NCBI RefSeq assembly: GCF_003971065.1
Contig: NZ_RYDV01000002.1
Location: forward strand, 1-64,000
DNA: 64,000 nt
DNA from: Candidimonas sp. SYP-B2681
GTDB lineage: Bacteria; Pseudomonadota; Gammaproteobacteria; Burkholderiales; Burkholderiaceae_B
Reading direction: 5' to 3'
Shown here: in pieces, positions 47,715 through 55,406 of the stretch
How positions within the stretch are numbered: position 1 is the stretch's first letter
Layout: each line of letters begins with the position of its first letter
Translations under genes and position numbers: made by a program
The notes under the pieces: generated by a model
Databases searched by the model: none
What the model saw: the letters and a program-made list of their open reading frames with translations, nothing else
Told to the model about the DNA's origin: nothing

Positions 47715-49073
47715 ATGTCCGAGTCCACCATCAAGTCAAGTACGCCGATGTGGCAAGAGTCCATGGCCAGCAGCGGTGATTCGCGCGGCAATCGGGGCAA
47801 ACCCGACTGGACCGATATTGTGTTTTTCGTGCTTTTGGCCTTGGGCGCCGCCTATGCGCTGACCGACTATGGCCCAAGCATGGATTACTACGAAAAACTG
47901 ATCCTATGCGGAGCTGTGGTGTGGTTAAGCTGGATGGCATGGCTGTGGCGTCCATTACGCACTCTCATGGTCGTTAGCAGCCTTAGCGCCTTATTCGCGA
48001 TATGGCTATACAGTAATGGCGGCGGTTTGGCCCAAGGTGATATCACCCGCGCCGAAAACGTATTTTTCCTTAAATACTTATTTTCGTCGCAGTCGGCCAT
48101 TTTATGGATGTGTGCCTTATTCGTGCTGGCCACCGTGTGTTACTGGATCGGGATTTTCAGTACAACGGCGGCGTGGGTCGGCACGGCGTTCACGTGGGGC
48201 GCCGTCTATGCCGGTGTCGTCGGCTTGCTGGTCCGCTGGCGTGAGGGCCATTTATTAGGTCCGGACATTGGTCATATCCCTGTCAGCAACCTCTACGAAG
48301 TCTTCGTGCTGTTCGCATTGATTACCGCTTTGTTTTATTTGTATTACGAACGCCGTTACGCAACGCGCGCGCTGGGTGGCTTCGTGCTGCTGGTCATCGC
48401 TTCAGCGGTGGTCTTTCTGCTGTGGTACTCGTTTACCCGGGATGCTTTCCAAATCCAGCCGCTGGTGCCCGCGCTTAAAAGTTGGTGGATGAAACTGCAC
48501 GTGCCCGCTAACTTCATCGGGTACGGTACCTTTTCTTTGGCCGCCATGGTCGGGTTTGCGTATCTTGTCAAAGAACACGGCGAGACCCGTTCTTGGGGCA
48601 AGCTGGTACCGGTATTTATTCTGGGCGCCGTACTGTGCGCGGAGCCCATGATGTTTAGTTCCGGAGAATTCTCTGCCACATGGATGCTGTACTTCGGCAT
48701 AGGTGCGATTGTTGTAGGTGGCATTCTCGCGCTGCGTGGACCGATTTCGCGCAAACTGCCTGCCCTGGAAATTCTTGACGACATCATGTACAGGGCCATT
48801 TCCGTGGGCTTTGCCTTTTTTACGGTAGCAACCGTATTGGGCGCCTTGTGGGCGGCCGACGCCTGGGGTACGTATTGGCAGTGGGATCCGAAGGAAACCT
48901 GGGCGCTGATCGTATGGCTTAATTACGCTGCCTGGCTGCACATGCGTCTAATGAAAGGCCTGCGTGGCACCATGGCGGCATATTGGGCGTTGGCCGGGTT
49001 ATTGATCACCAGCTTCGCGTTTTTGGGCGTGAATATGTTCCTGTCTGGTCTGCACTCCTACGGCGAACTCTAA
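47715..49073 (+). CDS. ccsA: Cytochrome c maturation protein CcsA/ResC
   Basis: The 452-residue multi-helix protein carries the haem-handling WWD motif WGTYWQWDPKETWALIVWL (about 390-410) and the expected histidines in KLHVPANFIGYG and LHMRL. With ResB it delivers and attaches haem to apocytochromes such as the upstream c4. An N-terminal stretch of about 30 polar residues precedes the first helix. A terminator-like hairpin follows at 49116-49158. Confidence 0.92.
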   Translation: MSESTIKSSTPMWQESMASSGDSRGNRGKPDWTDIVFFVLLALGAAYALTDYGPSMDYYEKLILCGAVVWLSWMAWLWRPLRTLMVVSSLSALFAIWLYSNGGGLAQGDITRAENVFFLKYLFSSQSAILWMCALFVLATVCYWIGIFSTTAAWVGTAFTWGAVYAGVVGLLVRWREGHLLGPDIGHIPVSNLYEVFVLFALITALFYLYYERRYATRALGGFVLLVIASAVVFLLWYSFTRDAFQIQPLVPALKSWWMKLHVPANFIGYGTFSLAAMVGFAYLVKEHGETRSWGKLVPVFILGAVLCAEPMMFSSGEFSATWMLYFGIGAIVVGGILALRGPISRKLPALEILDDIMYRAISVGFAFFTVATVLGALWAADAWGTYWQWDPKETWALIVWLNYAAWLHMRLMKGLRGTMAAYWALAGLLITSFAFLGVNMFLSGLHSYGEL

Positions 49074-49115
49074 GCGCTACAGCGCGCCTACACCAATTCA
49101 GTGGTTTTGAATTCA

Positions 49116-49158
49116 CGGCAGCACGGTCAACTTTAGGGTTAGACCATGCTGCCGTTTT
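49116..49158 (+). terminator. Intrinsic terminator after ccsA
   Basis: CGGCAGCA and TGCTGCCG (with inner GGTC/GACC) form a long stem with one mismatch and are followed by TTTT. It lies 42 bases after the ccsA stop and ends the cytochrome maturation unit. Confidence 0.82.
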
Positions 49159-49372
49159 CCGTTTGTAGGAAAATAACAGTGGCATATAAATCTAATTGCT
49201 ATAGAATTCGTATCGAGACATTACTGAATATGCCGATGTCTGGCAGTTTCGGAGTCGGGTCTGATTTACTGCCCTTGTAGTTGCTGCGGCAAGATGTTCG
49301 GTACTTGGCAAGTCGGTCAGCCACCCAACCGAATTCCGCTTGTTATCACGATAACGTCTGCAATAAATAAAT

Positions 49373-50377
49373 ATGCCCTTAGTAGAAGAAGGCCCGGGAA
49401 TTGAGGCTCGGGCAAACGTTTTGGCCAGTCAGTCTCTTGCTGCGCAACTTACGGTATTGCAGGCTTTCCTGCCTCTGCCGGGCTGGGTGGTCGGCAGAAA
49501 TTGCGATATGTCGTGCGCGCCCGTGGTCGCAAATGGCATCTTCCAGGCCTTGCCCCTTAAAGACCTTGTGTTGTTTTTCTCTGGCGAGTGGGGTGGTGAT
49601 CCCCTGGCTAACGGCTATTCCTATCGGCGCGTTACGTGCATAGAGCAACAGATCCTTGGCTTGGAACCCGCTGGCAGCGACAGCCCGGTGTACCTGATAA
49701 AAGCAGATCTCGATGTGCATGAGGTCGTCAGCGGCGGTTGCGTATTGGGTTTAACCAACGAACTGCCATCCAGTCTGGCTTGGCGTGCCGACGAAGTGCG
49801 GTCCTGCCTAACCGCGCTGGCGCTCACGCTGGCCTTGCATAGCGAACTGAACGTAGCCGAAAGCCTGATGCTGGAGCTGCGGCGGGATGCCTTTCTGGAT
49901 CCCCTGACCGGTACGCTGAATCGTGCAGGCTGGATCAATCGCCTGGCCCACATCGACGCGATGTCGGGCGACGATAACAATGATGCCGCCATTGTCATGC
50001 TCGACCTGGATTTCCTGAAAGTGGTCAATGATACTTACGGGCATTCTGCGGGCGACGATCTTATTCGTCTGACCGCACAAACCATCACGTCAGTCTTGCG
50101 CACCAACGATGCGGTTGGCCGCCTTGGCGGCGATGAATTCGGGGTTGTCGCGCAATATGCAACCCCTGTTGTGGCCGCAGCATTGGTAAGCCGCCTTAAG
50201 CACGCCCTGGACGCTGTAGGCGTACGGATATCGATGGGAATGGCGCTTAAGTCAGAGGCCGGAACATTGAAAAAGACCATGCACCTGGCCGATGAGCGCA
50301 TGTACGAAGACAAGCGCACCAAGCCCATGCCGCGCAGATTGCCGCTAAGCGTACGAATTGGTATGGCCGTCGGTTAA
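49373..50377 (+). CDS. Diguanylate cyclase (GGDEF protein)
   Basis: The 334-residue soluble protein probably makes cyclic di-GMP. The C-terminal domain (about 170-325) has the metal-binding DLDFLK (211-216), LGGDEFG (GGDEF at 252-256) and an inhibitory RxxD site (RTND, 243-246) exactly five residues before GGDEF, so product inhibition is expected. The N-terminal 165 residues have no membrane helix and may be a GAF-like sensor; I do not recognise the ligand. No good ribosome-binding site is seen. It converges on the GGDEF-EAL gene with a four-base overlap. Confidence 0.9.
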   Translation: MPLVEEGPGIEARANVLASQSLAAQLTVLQAFLPLPGWVVGRNCDMSCAPVVANGIFQALPLKDLVLFFSGEWGGDPLANGYSYRRVTCIEQQILGLEPAGSDSPVYLIKADLDVHEVVSGGCVLGLTNELPSSLAWRADEVRSCLTALALTLALHSELNVAESLMLELRRDAFLDPLTGTLNRAGWINRLAHIDAMSGDDNNDAAIVMLDLDFLKVVNDTYGHSAGDDLIRLTAQTITSVLRTNDAVGRLGGDEFGVVAQYATPVVAAALVSRLKHALDAVGVRISMGMALKSEAGTLKKTMHLADERMYEDKRTKPMPRRLPLSVRIGMAVG

Positions 50378-53283
50378 ACGTTCACCTGAATATTGCGTAT
50401 GAACTGAAGGACCTCTTCGTCGTCAATCAGGTCAGCCAGTGTGTTGGCATTCAAGATGTCGGTGGGCGACTTCGCTTTCGATATAACGAAGCCCTGAACG
50501 TAGTCTATTCCCATCTCCTGCAAGGCCTGCAACGTAGCGCAGTCTTCGGCCCATTCGGCAATACTTTTCATGCCCAGGTTACGCGCAAGTTCCACGATGG
50601 TGCGAATGATGGCGGTGTTGGTTTCGTTCGCCATCATGTCCTTGATCAGAGCGCCATCGATCTTGATCATGTCGGCCGGCAACTCTTTCAGGTACGAGAA
50701 CGAGGTATAGCCCGCGCCGAAGTCATCCAGCGCAACGAAGGCACCCATTTTCTGCAGCCTCTTCATGAACGAACGGGTACGGTTCAAATCTTGCAGCGCT
50801 ACGCCTTCTGTGATTTCGACGCAGAGGCGATTGGCAAGATGCTCGTAGCGTTCCAGAATGGCAAAGAAAGCGTCTATGAACTTATCGTCGTTGAGCGATA
50901 CGCCGCTAAGGTTGACGTTGACGACTTCGGTTTTCGTCAGGCGGTGTTCGTGCTTTGCCAGCCATTCGAGAGTGGCCGAGAACACCCATTTATCGATGAT
51001 GGTGATCGTGCCGCTTTCTTCAGCGGCCGCGATAATCTTACCGGTTGGAACCAGCACACCTGTTGAGTTTCGCACCCGCAGCAGTATCTCGAAGTTGAGC
51101 GTCTGGAGCGGGTTTCTCATCGACATGATGGGCTGCATTTCCAGATAGAGCCCCTTAGGCGAGTCTCCGCCTTCGAGTTCATCGAATAGTCTGAGCTCTT
51201 CAGTGTGCTCTTGTAGTTCGTGCGAGTTCTGCTCGTAGACGACGATGTCTTTGTGCGACTTCCGTGCGTCGCGGCATGCGCGCCCCGCCGCCGAAATCAT
51301 TTCGCTGGGATCCATGCCGTCGGTCACCTCGATGATGCCCATGGCGCTCTTCAACTGGAAGGCTCGCCCGCCTACATATAAGGCAGTCGAATTCAAGCCG
51401 TGGATCACACGGGCAGCCGCTTCGCGCGCTTTGCCGATGATCGAGTCGGAAAAAAGAATAATGAATTCGTCGCCACCTATGCGTCCCACGTACTCGCGAT
51501 CGGAAAGCGTGGCCTTGATGCGCTGGCACACTTGCTGCAGTACCTCATCGCCAGACATGTGCCCAAAAAGACTGTTGATGCGCTTGTACGGATCGAGGTT
51601 GACATAGGCCAATGCGCAGGGTTCGCCCAAAGCCAGACGCTTCAAGGAAGCATCAAGGGCCTTTTCAATGCCACGGCGGTTCAGTACATTGGTAAGCGGG
51701 TCGTTATCCGCCAGCAGCTGCAGCTGATTGATGGTCTCGGTGCGTGTGGTGATATCCTGCAAGGAACCTTCAACCAGGCCTGCCGCCAGGGCAATCCTGA
51801 CGATGAAATGCTTGGGCAACTGTGATTCGGTCGCTTCGGGCAGTATTTGGATCTCGACCTCTTTACCACTACTTGTCTTTTCGGCCAGTATGTCCCAGTC
51901 TTGTTCTTCGAAGTAATCAGTCCAGTGCACCTCGGCGCCACTCAGCGAAAAGCCCAGCAGTTGCTCGAGTACAGGGTTAGCTCGCAGAAACTTGCCATCG
52001 GCGCCAAGCGTGAAGGTCCCGATGGGCGTTATGGCGTAATTACTGACCAGTTCGGTCCGGGCGCGTATGGTTTCCCGACGATCTTCGCGCATCCGCTCCG
52101 CCACGGCGAGCGCGACCATGATATTAGACAGTAGCAAGGCGATGATGCTATTGAACGTATCGATAAATTCGGTGCGCCCGAAAATTATCAATAAGGCGGC
52201 CGAAAGCATCACGCATAGCGACATGCTAAGCGTAACGACATGCCACAACCAGACGCGAGAACGCGTCCGATACACGGCACGGGAAAGCAGGAATATGGCG
52301 GCCGTGATCCCAAAGCCGCAGATTCCCCACATCAGCGGCTGGAATGATGAGTAGGGCAGCAGGACTGCGCCGGCCAGCAACACCAGGCCAGCCCATTGCA
52401 CCAAGCGCAGCAAGGCCACGACATACGGGCGGTTACTGGTGCGAAAAAGTTGGGTAAGCAGCGTGTAGGTCAGTAAGTAGTACGCGGCAATCGTGATCTG
52501 ACGAATGAACTGCATCCACTCAAGAGGGATATTCTGGCCTAGCCATAGGCCATCCCAGCCCAAGGCGAAGGCACCTAGGCGCAGGTTGCCTACGAGCCAC
52601 GTAGCGAGCAGCAGATACACCCACTCGCGGTTGGTGATGGCAATGATCAAAATGAACAATGCAATGGTAAGCAAGCCACCTTCAAGCAAGCCCGTTCCGC
52701 GATCAAAGCGACTGCTAGCGGCTCTTAGGTCGCTTGTGCGCCAAAGTTCGGCCGTAAGGGTGCTGCTTCCGGCAAAGGTCGCATAGCATAATAGGGCTGT
52801 GGGCGATGGGAGCTGGTCCAGCAGCACCGCAAACCCCATTTTATTGGCTTGCAACGCGCCATTGGTCTGAGTACGGTTGGCGCTGCCCATGACACTTAAG
52901 CTGTCAGCCTTCCAGCAATCCAGCGTTTGCATGAAGTGGGAAGGGATGTCCAGCGCAATTGTGCCGAGTTGCGGGGCAGCCGGTATGTCGACCAGGAACC
53001 AGCTGGGCGTCGATACCTTTGGTGCGAAAGTGGCTGCCTGGGTTCTTACCGCTGCCAGCGCCACAGATGGGCTGTATTGGGCCTCGCCCTGTGGCAGAAC
53101 ACGGATCGACAAGGGCCGGCCTTGGGCGGGAGGGTAGTGGCTTGTGAACGCGTAAACGGCAAGAATAGAAAACAGAACAATGCTGACGGGCACTGCATAA
53201 AGTGAAAAATAATAGACCAACCGATCGACTGAGGCGGTGAGCTTCTGGAAGAAGGTTTGGCGAAGCGCGTTTGAAGCCGTCAT
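50374..53283 (-). CDS. Membrane GGDEF-EAL protein, probable cyclic di-GMP phosphodiesterase
   Basis: The 969-residue product has a membrane helix (about 28-46), a periplasmic domain (50-200), a seven-helix block (about 200-397, 7TMR-DISM-like), a PAS-like domain (about 410-500), GGDEF (about 525-685) and EAL (about 705-950). The EAL catalytic set is complete: Glu732 (EIL), Asn791, Glu823, Asp853/Asp854, Lys874 and Glu910. The GGDEF signature is intact (603-607), but the metal-site DxD is NLD (562-564) and no RxxD inhibitory site is present. The cyclase half may therefore be only regulatory. It should adjust cyclic di-GMP in answer to an envelope signal. Confidence 0.9.
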   Translation of the reverse strand: MTASNALRQTFFQKLTASVDRLVYYFSLYAVPVSIVLFSILAVYAFTSHYPPAQGRPLSIRVLPQGEAQYSPSVALAAVRTQAATFAPKVSTPSWFLVDIPAAPQLGTIALDIPSHFMQTLDCWKADSLSVMGSANRTQTNGALQANKMGFAVLLDQLPSPTALLCYATFAGSSTLTAELWRTSDLRAASSRFDRGTGLLEGGLLTIALFILIIAITNREWVYLLLATWLVGNLRLGAFALGWDGLWLGQNIPLEWMQFIRQITIAAYYLLTYTLLTQLFRTSNRPYVVALLRLVQWAGLVLLAGAVLLPYSSFQPLMWGICGFGITAAIFLLSRAVYRTRSRVWLWHVVTLSMSLCVMLSAALLIIFGRTEFIDTFNSIIALLLSNIMVALAVAERMREDRRETIRARTELVSNYAITPIGTFTLGADGKFLRANPVLEQLLGFSLSGAEVHWTDYFEEQDWDILAEKTSSGKEVEIQILPEATESQLPKHFIVRIALAAGLVEGSLQDITTRTETINQLQLLADNDPLTNVLNRRGIEKALDASLKRLALGEPCALAYVNLDPYKRINSLFGHMSGDEVLQQVCQRIKATLSDREYVGRIGGDEFIILFSDSIIGKAREAAARVIHGLNSTALYVGGRAFQLKSAMGIIEVTDGMDPSEMISAAGRACRDARKSHKDIVVYEQNSHELQEHTEELRLFDELEGGDSPKGLYLEMQPIMSMRNPLQTLNFEILLRVRNSTGVLVPTGKIIAAAEESGTITIIDKWVFSATLEWLAKHEHRLTKTEVVNVNLSGVSLNDDKFIDAFFAILERYEHLANRLCVEITEGVALQDLNRTRSFMKRLQKMGAFVALDDFGAGYTSFSYLKELPADMIKIDGALIKDMMANETNTAIIRTIVELARNLGMKSIAEWAEDCATLQALQEMGIDYVQGFVISKAKSPTDILNANTLADLIDDEEVLQFIRNIQVNV

Positions 53284-53507
53284 GTTCTATGGATACAGGC
53301 CTTTTTCCCGTAAGCTTGCGATCAAGGACAGAAGCTGAACATGATACTGGAGTTTCACGGTTATCCGGTGGCCTCGCGACAAATATGCATATCTCGAAAA
53401 ATTGAGACGTGCTCATGGCTTGAGGAAAAGCGATTCGTTATTGGGTCAATCTGTTTAACGGCGGCGATCGCCATTTCTTTAGTCCGGGGACGATGCCCCG
53501 GGAAGCC

Positions 53508-54776
53508 TCAATCTATAACGGTCTCAGAGGCAAACAGACTTTCAACCGTTTCCCGCGGACGAACGACATGGGCATGCACGCCATCGACCATGATCTCGGC
53601 TGCACGAGGCCGGGTGTTGTACTGACTTGCCATGGTGAATGCGTAGGCGCCGGCCGACATAATGGCCAGCAGATCGCCTTGCTGTAAATCAAATTCACGA
53701 TCGCGCGCCAGCCAATCGCCGCTTTCGCAAATCGGGCCCACAATATCGTAGGCCTTTGATTCGCTTGTATTGCTGCGGGGTACGACAGCTTCTACGCTAT
53801 GCCAGGCATCGTACAGGGTTGGACGCAATAGATCATTCATGGCAGCGTCAACGATTGCGAAATTCTTGGCGTCGCTATGCTTCAGGTATTCGACGGTGGT
53901 CAGCAGTACGCCGGCATTTCCTACCAGCGAGCGCCCGGGTTCCAGCACCAGTTGCAAATGGGACAGCTTATGGGCGTCGAGCGCCTGGAAAATTTTATCG
54001 AGTAGCACGGTCGGCGAAAGCAGGGTTTCGTCGGTGTAGCGTATGCCTATCCCGCCGCCTAAATCTAGGTGCTTAAGGTGTATGCCCAGGTCCGCCAGGG
54101 TTTCGATCAGCTTAATCAGTTTCTCGAGGGCGTCCAGGTACGGGCTGACTTCGGTGATCTGTGAGCCGATATGGCAATCTACGCCTACGATTTCCAGGCT
54201 AGGCAGCGTGGCCGCAAGCTGATACACCGCCACGGCAGACTCGATCGCGATGCCAAACTTGTTTTCCTTCAGCCCAGTGGAAATATACGGATGCGTTTGC
54301 GCATCGACATCCGGATTGACTCGAAGCGATACCGGGGCAATCGTTCCGGCTTGTTTGGCTACCTCGGCCAGACGTAGCAGTTCGGCCTCGGATTCGACGT
54401 TAAAGCATTTGACCCCGGCTTTGAGTGCGGCCTGCATTTCCCAAGCCTGTTTTCCTACCCCGGAAAATACAATGCGCGATGCATCGCCGCCCACGGCCAG
54501 GACTCGTGCGAGCTCACCGCCCGAAACAATGTCGAAACCGGATCCGAGGTTTTTGAATTCGTTGAGGACGGCCAGGTTGGAATTAGCCTTCATCCCGAAG
54601 CACACCAGCACGTTACGCCCTTGCGCTGCGCTGCGATAGGCCTCCCAGGCGTCGCGCAGTGCCTGCCGCGAATAAACATAAAGGGGTGTGCCGAATTGCC
54701 GTGCCAAATCGGACAAAGGGATGTCTTCGGCGTGCAGCGCGCCGTTTTTGAATTGAAAGTGGGGGGCAACAGTCAT
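53508..54776 (-). CDS. lysA: Diaminopimelate decarboxylase
   Basis: The 422-residue PLP enzyme makes lysine from meso-diaminopimelate. Motifs are the PLP lysine in CFGMKANSN, HIGSQITE, the phosphate-binding LDLGGGIGI, EPGRSL and the substrate Cys in GPICESGDWLA. The frame extends 63 codons upstream, but ATG 54776 gives the usual N-terminus and avoids overlap with the small lipoprotein gene. It lies 37 bases after lptM, its common partner. Confidence 0.95.
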   Translation of the reverse strand: MTVAPHFQFKNGALHAEDIPLSDLARQFGTPLYVYSRQALRDAWEAYRSAAQGRNVLVCFGMKANSNLAVLNEFKNLGSGFDIVSGGELARVLAVGGDASRIVFSGVGKQAWEMQAALKAGVKCFNVESEAELLRLAEVAKQAGTIAPVSLRVNPDVDAQTHPYISTGLKENKFGIAIESAVAVYQLAATLPSLEIVGVDCHIGSQITEVSPYLDALEKLIKLIETLADLGIHLKHLDLGGGIGIRYTDETLLSPTVLLDKIFQALDAHKLSHLQLVLEPGRSLVGNAGVLLTTVEYLKHSDAKNFAIVDAAMNDLLRPTLYDAWHSVEAVVPRSNTSESKAYDIVGPICESGDWLARDREFDLQQGDLLAIMSAGAYAFTMASQYNTRPRAAEIMVDGVHAHVVRPRETVESLFASETVID

Positions 54777-54813
54777 GTTTAGAGGCGTCGAAGTGAAAGG
54801 ATGAAAGCGTGCT

Positions 54814-55044
54814 TTATTTGGTTTGTACCGGGCTGGTGGTCGCGCCGGAATCATTGGTTGGCGTTTCCGGTGCAGGCATGCTCGGTGCCGGCGGAGGCGT
54901 GGTAAGCGATTCCTCAGGTGGTGGCGGAGGAGGCATGTACAACGGCCCCTTATAGCCGCATGCAAGCAAGGTGGAAAGCAAGGCGAAGCTGGCTACAATG
55001 CGACAGACGGTATGGGCAGGTGTCGAGTTAAGGGGCGCTTGCAT
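54814..55044 (-). CDS. lptM: LptM-like small lipoprotein
   Basis: The 76-residue product has a lipobox LSTLLAC followed by the LptM/YifL motif CGYKGPLYMPPPP and a Pro/Thr-rich tail. LptM binds the LPS transport pore LptDE at the outer membrane in E. coli. The same lptM-lysA pairing beside cyaY is found in E. coli, which supports the call. Confidence 0.85.
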   Translation of the reverse strand: MQAPLNSTPAHTVCRIVASFALLSTLLACGYKGPLYMPPPPPPEESLTTPPPAPSMPAPETPTNDSGATTSPVQTK

Positions 55045-55076
55045 GATAGAACTCCAAATGCGGACAAGTTGCGATT

Positions 55077-55406
55077 ATGAACGAAACTGAATTTATTGCG
55101 CGTAGCCAAGCCATACTCGACAGCCTGGAAAGCCAGTCAGACGATTGGGTATCCTTGTATGACCTTGATATTGAATCGAATCGCAGCGGCAATGTACTGA
55201 CGCTGATTTTCGATAATTCCATTCATGTCGTGGTCAACAGTCAGGCCCCACTGCAAGAGATGTGGGTCGCAGCACCCAGCGGCGGTTTCCATTATCGTTT
55301 TGATGGCCGACACTGGAATGATACGCGAGGCGGCCCGGAATTATCGGAGGCGCTGTCGCAAATTTTTTCAGAGGCGACAGGCCAGCCGATTCGGGTGATG
55401 GTCTAG
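55077..55406 (+). CDS. cyaY: Frataxin-like iron-sulfur assembly protein CyaY
   Basis: The 109-residue product matches CyaY, the bacterial frataxin that binds iron and tunes IscS. It contains NVLTLIFDNSIHVVVNSQAP, QEMWVAA and GGFHYRFDGRHW, the conserved sheet. Only 32 bases separate its ATG from the divergent lptM start. Its TAG stop shares the four bases CTAG with the stop of the convergent ponA gene. Confidence 0.93.
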   Translation: MNETEFIARSQAILDSLESQSDDWVSLYDLDIESNRSGNVLTLIFDNSIHVVVNSQAPLQEMWVAAPSGGFHYRFDGRHWNDTRGGPELSEALSQIFSEATGQPIRVMV

